From Chrysoporthe austroafricana (lineage: Eukaryota > Ascomycota > Sordariomycetes > Diaporthales > Cryphonectriaceae): a stretch of 64,000 bases of DNA. The stretch is taken from the NCBI GenBank assembly GCA_001051155.2, contig JYIP02000004.1, forward strand, positions 2,598,383 through 2,662,382, read 5' to 3'. Both the position numbers and the translations under genes were made by a program. Within the stretch, counting starts at the first letter, position 1. Each line of letters starts with the position of its first letter. Positions 24,330 to 34,998 of the stretch are shown here, in pieces. The notes under the pieces were generated by a model, which saw nothing but the letters and a program-made list of their open reading frames with translations, was not told the DNA's origin and searched no databases.

Positions 24330-25568
24330 ATGGGTCTGGTAGACTACTCCGACTCGGAATCCGACAACGACAACGATTCTCCTCAGATTGCCACACCAGC
24401 CAAAGCCGCCACCGCACCTCCTGCGAAGAAATCGTTCCAGAAGCTGGTCCACAAGGCGAACCCAGGCAAGATTCTCGTCAACCTCCCCTCTGCCTCCACA
24501 ACAGACGATGCCGCGCCGAGCGAGGAGCCCTCAGCGAAACGAATCAAGACTGGTGGAAACAGATTTAGTGGCTTCAGCTCCTTTCTGCCACCGCCAAAGG
24601 CATTATCGAAACCGGTGAGCAGTGGAAAGGCTGTACCGAGGGTCGGGATCAACTTGAAGACGAGCTCAGAGGTCGCTTTCAGTAGAGAATCCCCAGCGAC
24701 AGCTAGGAATGGCGATGATGGCGATGATGGCTCTGATGGCTCCATAAGTCCGAGTGGCTCCGGAGGATCGAAATTGAAGCTACCACCACCCAAAACGTCA
24801 AACTCCACGCCAGCGCAGCCGTCTATCCCAGATGGACAGAAACCGGCAGAGGAGGTTAAATTGGTGGGGAAACCGATGATGTTCAAGCCACTCTCTGTAG
24901 CAAGAAAGCCTGGAAAGAAGAACGCAATCAGGCCTCCTGTTGTTACCAGAACTGCGCTCTCAGGGAGCATAGCAACTGGAGAGGCGGCTGCTGGAGAGGC
25001 GACACCAGCAGCGGAACCAAAGGCTGCCACGCCTCCCAGAAAGAGGGTCTCTCTGTTCTCCTTTCAGGATGATACACCAACTGCTGAGGCTGCACCACCA
25101 GAGAGCAGCGCCTCTTACGAGCCGGAATTCACAAGCTACGACGACAATACCTTATCAGGAGACGTGTCATCAAACTATTCGCAACCAGCACAATACGTAG
25201 ACTACACACCAACATTCTCAGCCTCAAATTCCGCTTCCGACTCACTCGATGCAATAGCTAATGACCTCAATTTGGACCCAGTCGCCCGCCGCGAATTATT
25301 TGGTCGTGGTGGAGGTGGCAGTAAAGCTACAGCTAAGTCCGTCATCAACTTCAACTTAGACCAGGAGTATCGTCAGAATGAGGAGCTTCGTGCCTCTGGA
25401 GCATTGGATGCACAGCAACACAACCCCCTACGGGCTATCAAACCCGGAAAGCACAGTTTGCAGCAGCTGGTCAACCAGGTCCAGACGCAGCGGGACGCAC
25501 TGGAAGAGAACTTTGCGAAGAACCGGGCTACACAAAAGCAGGCTGGCTCAAAGTATGGTTTCAGGTAA
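24330..25568 (+). CDS. PRCC-domain nuclear protein
   Basis: This is a single exon of 412 residues. The ATG at 24330 gives MGLVDYSDSESDNDND, the acidic start typical of fungal PRCC proteins; the open frame upstream (from 24243) lacks that motif and is not used. A disordered Pro/Ala/Lys region contains KKSFQKLVHKANPGKILVNL and a probable nuclear signal (AKRIKT). The C-terminal third carries the conserved PRCC part: LDPVARRELFGR, KSVINFNLDQEYRQNEELR, and the closing AGSKYGFR. Human PRCC binds MAD2B and has been found with spliceosomal proteins; the fungal role is not established, so only the domain is named. Confidence 0.85.
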   Translation: MGLVDYSDSESDNDNDSPQIATPAKAATAPPAKKSFQKLVHKANPGKILVNLPSASTTDDAAPSEEPSAKRIKTGGNRFSGFSSFLPPPKALSKPVSSGKAVPRVGINLKTSSEVAFSRESPATARNGDDGDDGSDGSISPSGSGGSKLKLPPPKTSNSTPAQPSIPDGQKPAEEVKLVGKPMMFKPLSVARKPGKKNAIRPPVVTRTALSGSIATGEAAAGEATPAAEPKAATPPRKRVSLFSFQDDTPTAEAAPPESSASYEPEFTSYDDNTLSGDVSSNYSQPAQYVDYTPTFSASNSASDSLDAIANDLNLDPVARRELFGRGGGGSKATAKSVINFNLDQEYRQNEELRASGALDAQQHNPLRAIKPGKHSLQQLVNQVQTQRDALEENFAKNRATQKQAGSKYGFR

Positions 25569-26810
25569 AGCCAACATACCTGATTATGGACGTGGGAACT
25601 TTGGACAATGCGATCAGAATGGTTTCTCAGCTCTTACGACCGCCGCATTTGAAAAACTGGTCAGCGCTATGAATACGAGATAAGCGCTAATTGAAATTAA
25701 ATTCAGCTTGAAATTCCTCCGGTCTTGGCTTGATGTGTCTCACAGACTACAGTCATATTCTAATGGTCGTGGAGCCTACACCGAGCCTGGTGCTATCATA
25801 CGCGCCGAAAGTTCATGAATAGGTGGCTCTGCGAAAGCTAGCTGCCTCTTGTGTACTGGTGCATGAGCCGTATTCACGAGCGGCCGCGATGATTGTCTTG
25901 ATCAACACTCTGCAATATCTGCTGTTGCAGAAATCCATATTCAACTGAGATGGAAATTAGTCCAGTCTACTTACCATAGGTCATCTACACACCAAGCCCT
26001 TGAAAAGTACTGCTGGGACACGCTATCGTTTCCTCGCGAGTAAAGTCGGTCAGATAGGCCCTTTAACATTAGTTACGTGTAGACGGTCTACATTTTACAA
26101 ATCGTGAAGACAGAGTCATGCCGCAGCCTTTCTTGACGAATTCGAACCACCTACAAGATGCTGTTATTTAGGACAACACACAATCATCCTTCTACTGTGC
26201 CCATTTGACCTTGTGCATCCAACCTGCACTGGGAAAATCACCTCAATGGGTGTTAGGCTTGATAGAGGTACTCTCAGATAATGCATATGTACCAAGTCAA
26301 CATGCCTTCGCTCTCTCGGGTGTCACAACATTGGTCAAGTGTCACGGACAGGTTGTACAAGAGTCTCGCGACTGGGCATATTTCTAGCCGTGGGATCGTC
26401 TAGCTCTCTTGCCTAATTTCTTCCCTTCTCTCATCACCCAAACCAGACAGTTCCCCAACTGAATAGATCCAGCTAACCTAGTATCGATCCAGGTGGATAT
26501 ATATATAAAGGAATACAAGAAGCAATAATCTGAGACAAAAGCTGGGAATAAATTTAGAACTTGTACTCCCTTAACTGAAAGCTGAAAATCAAATTCCTAC
26601 GGTAGGACTTTTATTGTCTCTGTCGCCCCCCCTCCAAACAGTGGCGATCACCTGTTCCTAGTCTCATTTTGAATTCACAAAGTCTCCCTCGCGTCCTAGT
26701 ACTCATGGGCAAACGGTAGGCCTGCAGAACCTTGCACTAATATATTTTTGGCCAGACACGATTTGATCTCTCCCTGTTGCGGTCTTGAACCGCGATTGCA
26801 GAACTTCGCC
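25569..26810. other. AT-richer intergenic region before the membrane-protein gene
   Basis: This 1.24 kb follows the PRCC gene and precedes the single-pass membrane-protein gene. It is visibly AT-richer than its surroundings. A TATA-like run at 26498-26509 is listed separately. No gene is supported. Confidence 0.55.
26498..26509 (+). promoter_or_regulatory. TATA-box-like run
   Basis: TATATATATAAA lies about 300 bp before the ATG of the membrane-protein gene and matches the TATA consensus well. The distance implies a leader of roughly 200-270 nt if it is used. Confidence 0.5.
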
Positions 26811-27809
26811 ATGACCACAGTAACCACAGAGTCACGTACCAACCTCGGACCTCTCACGGCGGTCTTCACGCCCCCGGCCTCGTGCAGTGTCGTCATGATC
26901 CCCTCTGGACTGACAGTTGGCTGGCAAGCTCAGAGCTGCGTAGCCGACGTGGGCGGCTACGACCTCGTAGACGACCTCTCATGCTGGCCGCCTCGCTCAG
27001 CCAGCGACGTGCCGACGCCAACGCCGCCGCTCCTTGGTTGGGGCATCTACTCGCCCGGCCTTTCGTGCCCGTCTGGGTATACCACCGCCTGCACGGCGAA
27101 GGCGGGCGTTGTGCGCGAGTTCAGCTTCCAGTTTCCGGTGACAGGGATCGAGACAGCGGCGGGATGCTGCCCAACGGGCTATGCGTGCCATGAATCAGTG
27201 TTCTCTTCATCGAACACAATTATACCGACTCAGACATGTAGGAGTAACGTCTATACGGGATCGTTTGCGGCGGGGACTTGCGATCCGGCAATGAACCTGG
27301 TCACGAGCTGGCAGACTGTGCCGATGGTACAGACGAAGAGCAGCACTGGAAGCACAGCAGATATAACTGCGACAGCGACCACGACAGAAACCCAATTCTT
27401 GATCTATGCACCGCTAATACAGCTCGTGTGGCGATCTGAGGATCTTGCACCACCCACGGCTAGCGCCAGCTCACCCAGCAGCAGCAGCGGCGGCGGCGGT
27501 GGTGGCGGCTCGATGCCATCAGGCTCCTCGAGTGGTGGGCAGCTATCCAAGGGAGCAAAAGCGGGAATCGGCATCGGAGTCGCAGCTGGCTGCATAGCTT
27601 TCATCTTGCTAGCGGCCTGGCTCTTACTCCAGCGACGTAGAAAGCACGGCCCTAGGGTACATACTGCACCTACTAAGACTAACAAGATCGTGAGCCCGCA
27701 CGAGCTTCATGTTCGGGAGGGGCAGAACGAGCTCCCTGGCACAGATCAACCCGACAATGTTGAACACGTACCTGCTCAACGTCGGGCTACATTTTTTGAG
27801 CTTGGTTGA
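26811..27809 (+). CDS. Fungal single-pass membrane protein of unknown function
   Basis: This single exon encodes 332 residues from the ATG at 26811 (MTTVTTESRTNLGPLT). The open frame before it uses a non-ATG codon and is disregarded. The N-terminal 200 residues form a Cys-containing domain with about nine Cys (for example GLSCPSGYTTACTAKAG and GCCPTGYACHES). Next is a low-complexity Ser/Gly linker (about 215-245), then one membrane segment (about 252-275, GIGVAAGCIAFILLAAWLLL) followed by the stop-transfer stretch QRRRKHGPR and a roughly 55-residue tail. I see no cleaved N-terminal signal. The layout resembles fungal cell-surface sensors, and similar proteins that start MTT..T...LGPLT..F.PP..C are widespread in ascomycetes, but no function is known to me. 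Confidence 0.8.
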   Translation: MTTVTTESRTNLGPLTAVFTPPASCSVVMIPSGLTVGWQAQSCVADVGGYDLVDDLSCWPPRSASDVPTPTPPLLGWGIYSPGLSCPSGYTTACTAKAGVVREFSFQFPVTGIETAAGCCPTGYACHESVFSSSNTIIPTQTCRSNVYTGSFAAGTCDPAMNLVTSWQTVPMVQTKSSTGSTADITATATTTETQFLIYAPLIQLVWRSEDLAPPTASASSPSSSSGGGGGGGSMPSGSSSGGQLSKGAKAGIGIGVAAGCIAFILLAAWLLLQRRRKHGPRVHTAPTKTNKIVSPHELHVREGQNELPGTDQPDNVEHVPAQRRATFFELG

Positions 27810-28694
27810 GCAAGGTTGAGAAGACGAACATGTGGGAAAGCCGAATATATTAAGGCCGGCGGCTGGACAAAATGCCGGTTGCAAGGGTATGAAAAGAGGT
27901 ATTCTATGCTAGCCTGTATGCTAGACTTTTTTTTCCTTTACCATAGTACATAAAATAGCCGGGAGACAAGATATAATGCTTCTTGCCCTTCCACAGAACA
28001 TGGTCTTTCCGTCACGTAATGTAACACTCAACAAGCGAGCTGAAGGCAAAGGCCTATTCCTGAGATGCATTTTTATTCAGCACTGGAAAAGGTAATATGC
28101 GCTGCGCAGTTCATTTGCCTTGATGCTAAAAGTTCAAAGAGCCTGAAACTAGCGAATCTGACAAACAAGATCGGGGAAAGTGCTTCAAGGATGGGAAGCA
28201 GTGATACCGTGGAAGCAACTATTTCATACAATGCCCATATTGTACGCGAGCAGCAGTTCATGCTGCTGCGTTACATCGTTGTTGTTCCTTACGCTGCGTA
28301 ACGAATCTCAAAACGGTATGCTGATTAATGGGCAGAAGCTCATGCGCCTAAATGCGAGCCTGGTCAAACTGCCTCTGGGTTTCACAACAGCATTTCATGG
28401 GCAGCATACTTGCGAAGACAGCGAAGACGGATAGGCAGGATTGTGCCAGGCAGGGTTATAGAAAGGGTCCAGCAATATAACATAAAAGTACAGCCATACG
28501 GCAGTGCATTTTTACTCCAAGATACTCGTAGAGATCATGATCATCCTTTTTTACATAATAGATAGGGTTCGCTCGTGCGCCAGAATTCGCAAAGGCGCCA
28601 ACCAGACCGACCACCCACAGAGCATACCTGAATATAGATAATGAACAACAAAGTAATACAAACTCTATAAACGCGCCCTTCGTCCAGTATCATC
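27810..28694. other. Convergent 3' intergenic region
   Basis: This 885 bp lies between two gene 3' ends. The open frame at 28065-28301 has no recognisable product. Nothing else is seen. Confidence 0.6.
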
Positions 28695-30791
28695 TCACAC
28701 ACAGCTTATAGCAGCCGTTTTAGTCCGGAACTGATCACTTATCATCAGGAAACCCCACTCGCCCCTGGTGATCGGCGAGATATCGTCATACCCATTCGGC
28801 GTCATCGGACCCAGCCTCTCTCCAGCGGGCGTCTGCATCTCATGCAGAGAAGAGCTCTTCCGCCTGTGGTGCGCGGCCCCCCATGGCTTCTCATAAGTGC
28901 TCAGGATGTCGTCGATGTTGAGCCACATCGAACCCCCGGGCGTCTTGACTGGTGATCGAGCGGTGAGATCCGCGTCCTCAAAGTCGGTCAGATTGGCCTC
29001 CTCCTCATCGTCCGAGTCGGGGATCATGATCTCGATCCGGATGTCCTTCTCAGTGGCCGACACCGGCAACGCCGGTGGTAGGAGGTCGAAAGACGTTCCC
29101 TTGCGGGAGGGTTGTCTTTGTGGGATGGGCGTCTTCTTGCGCTGAGATGTTGACCTGAAGGTGTTCGGGAAGCTTGTCTGGAGCTTGAGAGTGGGAAGGG
29201 AGGCCTTGGGCGAGGTGCGTGGTGACGGAATCTTGGGGGGGAAAGCAGGCAGCCCAGAGGGAGTCTGTGGTAGGGCCTGTGGTGGGTTTGTCGGTGTTTT
29301 CGGTTGTATCGGTAATGATTCTGCGACGGGAGTGTTCTCGCCCGGGTCTTCTTTGGTCATGGCCACACCAACATCCTCGGCTGACCTATCGACTTCCCCA
29401 TCTAGATCAGTGGTCTTGGCGTGCGTCTCTGCTGGAGGAGTATCTGGGATGTTGACCATCCCCTCATCTGCCCACGGCGAATAATCCTGGACGATCCAGT
29501 TCTGCGCAGACATTGGTGACAGAAGCCGCTGGCTCTGGATTGACGCAGGCGGAGAGACCGCCGGAGTTGCAGCATCTCCGCTTTGACTGTGAAGTGAGGC
29601 AGGAGGAGATGCTATTGGTATTGGTGTTTGAACAGTCTTGACGGTAACCTTACTCGCAGATTGAGGCCGGGACCCGGGTAAAGGTTCCACGACTCCTGCT
29701 TGGGCGCTTTCGTCCACGATCTTTGCGAGGGCCATTGACGCAGCTAACGCTGGGATATGGTTCACCTTCACCAGGTCGTCCTCCACACCTGTCTCTGTTG
29801 CTCCGCCATAGGCTCGGGAGTACATCCTCATCACGTCGCCCAGCGCCGTTTCATTCACCGGCCCTAGCCAGTCATACGCGGAAGCTAAGGTGCTCTTCAA
29901 CAAACGCCGCCTGCCGCCGCCTGCCGAGAGGACGTATCGTCTGAGCTCGTCCACGGCATCCTCCAGCCTGAAGTGACTACCAAACTCGGACCGAACAGCA
30001 GCGTACTGGTTCAGCGCGGCCTTGAAGGTGTATAGGTGGTCCAACGACAGCAGCGTCAAGCCTTCTGAGGAGTGAAGAGTCTCGTTCTGGAGGATGGAGC
30101 TGTGAAGAACAAGCGGAGGTATGTTATAGGTGGCCGGCTCGTGCACCGTAAGTGGAGTTGTCAGATTGAACTTTCGCGTCGCGCGGGCCAGCGTGGCGGT
30201 GACCAGCTTGTAGGCCCGGTGGTTCAAGGGGGTGGTATGAATCAAGCGAATCTCGGGCTCCCGTGGCTCTGTCAACCCTGCCGCCGCCGAGCTCGCATGA
30301 GAAGAGCTTGTGGTAACCGAAGAAGCCGGCGTGGCTGGTGTTCTTGGAACATATGAAGTGGCGGCTGATGTTGCGGTTCGCCTCGGCCTCGGCCCCTCAA
30401 GCAGGGAAGCAAGCGATGGCTTCTTGGACGATGGCCGCGACAAGCTTCGGATGTCTGCCTTGTCTCGCTGTGACCTGGAACGCACTAGCGACTTGATAGT
30501 GGTGAAGCTTGGCCCACAGGCCACATCGTCCGGCGATGTGGGACTGGTAGGTGGTGACGGTAGTAGGTTGGTCACCGGAACATATGTGGGTGCGATCACA
30601 TCGTTCCTAGCAGCGAGGCTCGGAAGCTGGTAGTTTCTCCGGGCCACGACGAGAGTGACATGTAGCCCTTTCATTGCCAGGCGCTGGGATATGAACTCGA
30701 ATGCCGGACCAAGATACGAGGGCAGTTTGTGCGCATCAAGCAGAGAAGTGCCCGCCTCAAGAGGGGTCGAGATCCGCGTCTTTAGATCCAT
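28695..30791 (-). CDS. Conserved fungal protein of unknown function (DUF7582-like, 'gastric mucin-like' in some annotations)
   Basis: This single exon encodes 698 residues from MDLKTRISTPLEAGTSLLDAH. Two ordered parts are visible: residues about 1-60 (LGPAFEFISQRLAMKGLHVTLVVARRNYQLPS) and about 180-330 (including EIRLIHTTPLNHRAYKLVTA and ASAYDWLGPVNETALGDV). A disordered Ser/Thr/Pro-rich second half follows, with short acidic clusters (PDSDDEEEANLTDFEDADL) and a conserved-looking end (GEWGFLMISDQFRTKT). There is no signal peptide or membrane segment. From memory this matches fungal proteins now grouped as DUF7582; that link should be treated as moderate. The name 'gastric mucin-like' reflects composition only. 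Function is unknown. Confidence 0.75.
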   Translation of the reverse strand: MDLKTRISTPLEAGTSLLDAHKLPSYLGPAFEFISQRLAMKGLHVTLVVARRNYQLPSLAARNDVIAPTYVPVTNLLPSPPTSPTSPDDVACGPSFTTIKSLVRSRSQRDKADIRSLSRPSSKKPSLASLLEGPRPRRTATSAATSYVPRTPATPASSVTTSSSHASSAAAGLTEPREPEIRLIHTTPLNHRAYKLVTATLARATRKFNLTTPLTVHEPATYNIPPLVLHSSILQNETLHSSEGLTLLSLDHLYTFKAALNQYAAVRSEFGSHFRLEDAVDELRRYVLSAGGGRRRLLKSTLASAYDWLGPVNETALGDVMRMYSRAYGGATETGVEDDLVKVNHIPALAASMALAKIVDESAQAGVVEPLPGSRPQSASKVTVKTVQTPIPIASPPASLHSQSGDAATPAVSPPASIQSQRLLSPMSAQNWIVQDYSPWADEGMVNIPDTPPAETHAKTTDLDGEVDRSAEDVGVAMTKEDPGENTPVAESLPIQPKTPTNPPQALPQTPSGLPAFPPKIPSPRTSPKASLPTLKLQTSFPNTFRSTSQRKKTPIPQRQPSRKGTSFDLLPPALPVSATEKDIRIEIMIPDSDDEEEANLTDFEDADLTARSPVKTPGGSMWLNIDDILSTYEKPWGAAHHRRKSSSLHEMQTPAGERLGPMTPNGYDDISPITRGEWGFLMISDQFRTKTAAISCV

Positions 30792-33700
30792 CGTCGTCTT
30801 GTGTTCGAAATACAGCCGAAGCCAAAGCCAAAGTAGAAGATAAAGTTTGAGTTACCTTGTCGCCAGCGGGAGAAAATGAATGCAGGTTTTTGGTCGAAGT
30901 GGAAGAAGGAGATGTCGACGAAAAAGAGGTTATGCGTAGAAGTTGAGCAAGTGGGAGTGAAGCTTGACCGGCAAGACTATTGTACCAGTCTCTCGAAGAC
31001 AGGTGCAATGATAGAAAAGCACAGGTAAGGAGACATCAAGACAAAGAGAAGACCAAAAGAAATTCGTTAGGTATGATGAACCTTCTCATCCTTTGAAGGA
31101 GATGGGATTTTGAAGAGGGACGGGTGTATATGTAGATGGATGAGTATCAAGTTTCAGAACAAAACGAGGTCCAGAAGGGGGGGACTGCCCCTGCAGCTGC
31201 GGGTAAACGACACCATCGAAGATGAAACGAAATATTTCGAAACGACAGCCCGGCAGATAGACTTTCCCAGCAGAAGAACCCTACTCCGCACCTGGGAAGG
31301 TCTTTTTTTGGCGCCTCATGCGCAATGTGACTGAGATACTAGGGGGCTCAGGGGGGCGGGTGTAGATGAAGACGGATCGCATGGATCATAGGGATTGCTG
31401 TACACATTCCTCTGCGTGAGCAAGCAGCGGGGAGAGGTAAGACCGTACACTGCGAAATGGGTACCTGGAATCGAGCAGCAAGCAGGTGCCAGCCACTCGT
31501 GAGCGAAGTCAGACGGGGAGGATCCAGAGTCAGCGTCGAGGCGGCTCGATACTACGCAGGGTGCCCAGGCATGCCAGGTAACCAACCACCCGAGTCCGTG
31601 GTCAGAGTGTGACTCCGGAAGGGCCTGGTCTGCATATCTGGACACAACGGCGGAGAATGATCCTCTGCAACGTCAGGATAGTCGCTGTATAAGGTGGTCC
31701 CCGACCATGCTGCTTCGCGGGCCCTTCGCTTCGTTCGTTGAGAGGTGTCGTCGGAGGGGATCCGGTCTAGCTGCGTTGCGGCATCACACGGAACGGCGCT
31801 TAGCCATCCATATTTAGCACCGCCGCCAGCGTGAGGAGATTTGTGTGCCCAACCACCAAGTAGGATCGGCCCACGCGGTAGCGGGATCTGCACACCCTTG
31901 CGTGCATGTGCATGGCACGGCCTATTTTTAAATCCATCCCCCACGATCGCTCTATGTAGTAGCTCCCCCTCCTACTATAGGACGTCCAGCAACCGTAGGC
32001 GTGCTGCTGTTGGCTGCTTCATCACCACGAGCTCGCCGTCCCATATCAGGAAGACCGTCGGTGGGTGTTGTAACCGCCCGTTCTCGAGATCGACTCGACA
32101 ATCGCCCACTCGGGAGCCTTCTAGGCCCCTTGGTTTCTCTGTCGTGCGGTAGCTGTGGAGAGCGACGAGAATAGATCTCCGCGGCGTGGAGGCAAAGGGG
32201 CTTTCTATCTTGCGGTCATGCGGAGGTTTGTTGCTGTAAGGACGTACAGCGTGAGCGCAGTCGGCGGAGATCGTCTGAGATCGTTGTGGATCCTTGGTCC
32301 TCAAGACTGGAAACCTGCCTGTCCAGGGCTTCGTCAGGCCAACAAGCGGGGATTTGGACTTCTGACACAACATCGTTCTGGGGGACGAGCACGGCCTCCT
32401 GGCCCCCGCGGCAACGCTTGAGCGAGGTTCTCGGCAGGCCAATGCACCAGCCTCCAGTTGCAAGGCTTTGCACTGCCCAGCCACCCGCCCGGACGCACGC
32501 GTCCCCAGAGACAGCCACGACATGCCCCATCATCATCCGAGACGCTCAAAGCCTTGGCCAGCATCGCTACCGATCGTCGTCGACATGGTTCACCCCATCG
32601 TTGTCGTCACAAGACGTCCGACCGCGTTCCCCTATCATGCATTCGTGCTAGCCACACGAACTACTACCGTGTTCATCTCATTCACATATATGCGAACGTA
32701 AGATCCGCGTGCCGGGAAATGCCGTGAACAAGGCAGCGATCATGAGATGCCCAGTACATCAGCCACGAACCACCCTTGCCGTGGGCTACCCCATCATGGG
32801 ACAAAATTCCATGGGACAATTCGTCTCATTACTCAGGTAATCTCATCCGGACCTCGTTCAACTCGTCCTCCCCTGTCAATGCCCTGGCTTCTGCCATTAT
32901 GGGGAGACAGGAGGCAATATGCGAGCAGCCATGAATCACAGATCACCAAGTCGCGATGCACAGAGAAAGGTGGCTTTGCCCCCTCCCCCTTTTTTCTCCG
33001 CGGCCCCCAGCAGATAGCCGCTCGGATTTCAGTATTTCTGTATATATGTCAGAACCTACTTGTATTCCATTCTGATAAAGCCATGCAGCCTCCGGCCCTT
33101 CAATTTCGAGGAAGCCCGGGGTCCTCGAGCATTGGAATCATTGCCTGGATCCCGTGGTCAGCATCATCCCACACTCGCCAACGATGACTGTGCACTGCAT
33201 TATGGAGCGAAGACACTCCTCATTGCGTTAAAATAGGCATGCGAGCTTGCCACACGTCTGTCGGCGAACTGCGAAGGGGCGCTCCAATCGAGAGCTGGCT
33301 GCTGCGCATGTCGACGGGAATAGATCCGTGAATGCCAGATCACTGGCACATGTGGTGACGCGTCGCTCCCAACACTCCGGAACCTGTCTCCGTTCATCGA
33401 TCCAGCTACGCTACGGTAATGTTCTGGAATGCGTCAGGGTTGACAGTGTGCTGTCAACGTCATGCCACCTTCTAGGTCACAGTCTAAAGATAGCATCATG
33501 CGATGCTGTCCACGACCTAGCCGCATACACAACCATGTCCGTTGGGTTCAACGAGGTATCACTGGTTGGAAAGCTCATTACCCTCGCACATCGTCCCCTG
33601 CATCGAGCCAAAGAACAGCCTGAGGGAAAATGAAACCAAGCGCAATGTTTTCGTGGCTCCCATGTCCACCACGTCATGTTCACTGACCAAATATGTGCCT

Positions 33701-34998
33701 TCTCATCAAGACAGCAGATCAGGTTGACCCTTCAGTATATTGCTAGCTTAGACGAGATGCAAGACTGCCGTGATCTCTCTATCTTCCCATGCTTTCTGAC
33801 TCTCCTCACTTGGAACCGGCCCGCTCGCCGTATAGCCTTTAAGTGCAACCATAGCTTCCGCTGCTTCTGCTGTGGCGTATCCCGCTTCTAGCGCCGGCGC
33901 TGTCGTTGGTATACTACACCAAGGTCATGTCTTTCTCCGGATCTGCTCTACTCCTGTGTCAGTCGGTGCTTATGATGGGTGTCTTCAACGCGACAAAGTC
34001 GTGGAATTGAATCGTAGTTTATGTCACTGATGCTACCGTCGTTGTGATGGTGAAACTGCTTGGTATGATCGATCAAGGTGGCTTGAGATGAAAGATGTGA
34101 GTAATCCAGAGGCAGCCTAATGCTTGCGGACATACATAGACATCATCTTCGTACATTAATTCATGAAGATGGGCGTCCAAGGAAGGATGTGGTGCTCTGT
34201 GGGTGTTCGCGGCTAAAGTAAGGCGGCGTGAATAGGATTAACTCCCTCGACTCGTGCGAGAGAGTGATTTGATCTTCGCGATAAGGGTCGAGAAACACTT
34301 TCGCTTTGTCATGAAGAGGGCAGTCCTATTCCAAAAGGCAGCAACTTCATAGGCGACGGCAGTTTACAGTGTTGACTGTGTTGATAGATTAGCGATGCCG
34401 GACCAGCTAGCCCGGCTTGTCAACCCAAAGATGCCCAAGGCACGAGGCTACCCCGACAACGTCGACATACAACCTACAACAAGTCTTCCTACTGGTAACG
34501 GACTTGATTGTACGAGACTGAGATCCACCAGATCGAAATGACATCATTACGAATAATTAATTCCATCTGTATCACGAGATGTCTGTCTTTCATCCAGACA
34601 ACTTAACGGGGCTTATCCATGCCTGACGCCAGCTTACCAACAACCAATGCTCTCTTTCCATGCTGTTCCGAATTCCTGTTGTGGATGTGCTGATAGGTAC
34701 GCCGTTTCGTGATTCATGGTTCCGCTTTAAAAAAGAGAATTCATGCATGGCCGGGGCATCATGGCAACCGGCGTAAACTCGTCGGAAAATTAATAATGCA
34801 ATGCACTTCTCGTTTGCTCGTTCCACTTCCTCTTATCACACAGTGGTTGGCCACAAAAGATGGCTCAACCCAGTCCTTGATCCTTGCCTTAAGACCTCAC
34901 ATGTCCAAATCCTTCATGTCTTCATCAGGCTGGCTCTCGATCTGGTCGGATGAGGCAAATGAGTTCTCCCAGTCTTAGTTGGCGACGTAGGTCAGCTC
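30792..34998. other. Long gene-poor interval
   Basis: This 4.2 kb lies between two minus-strand genes: the promoter of the DUF7582-like gene at its left and the 3' end of the ubiquitin protease at its right. The longest open frames (for example 31975-32523 minus, 182 codons) have no recognisable product and overlap open frames on the other strand, as expected by chance in GC-rich DNA. A spliced non-coding RNA cannot be ruled out. Confidence 0.55.

Noticed and set aside
26755..26810. tRNA-like arrangement of GATTTGATC and TTGAACCGCG
   Set aside because: The stems do not pair into a tRNA on either strand, and the segment abuts the ATG at 26811.
31975..32523. 182-codon minus-strand open frame
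   Set aside because: Overlapping open frames on both strands and no similarity I can recognise.
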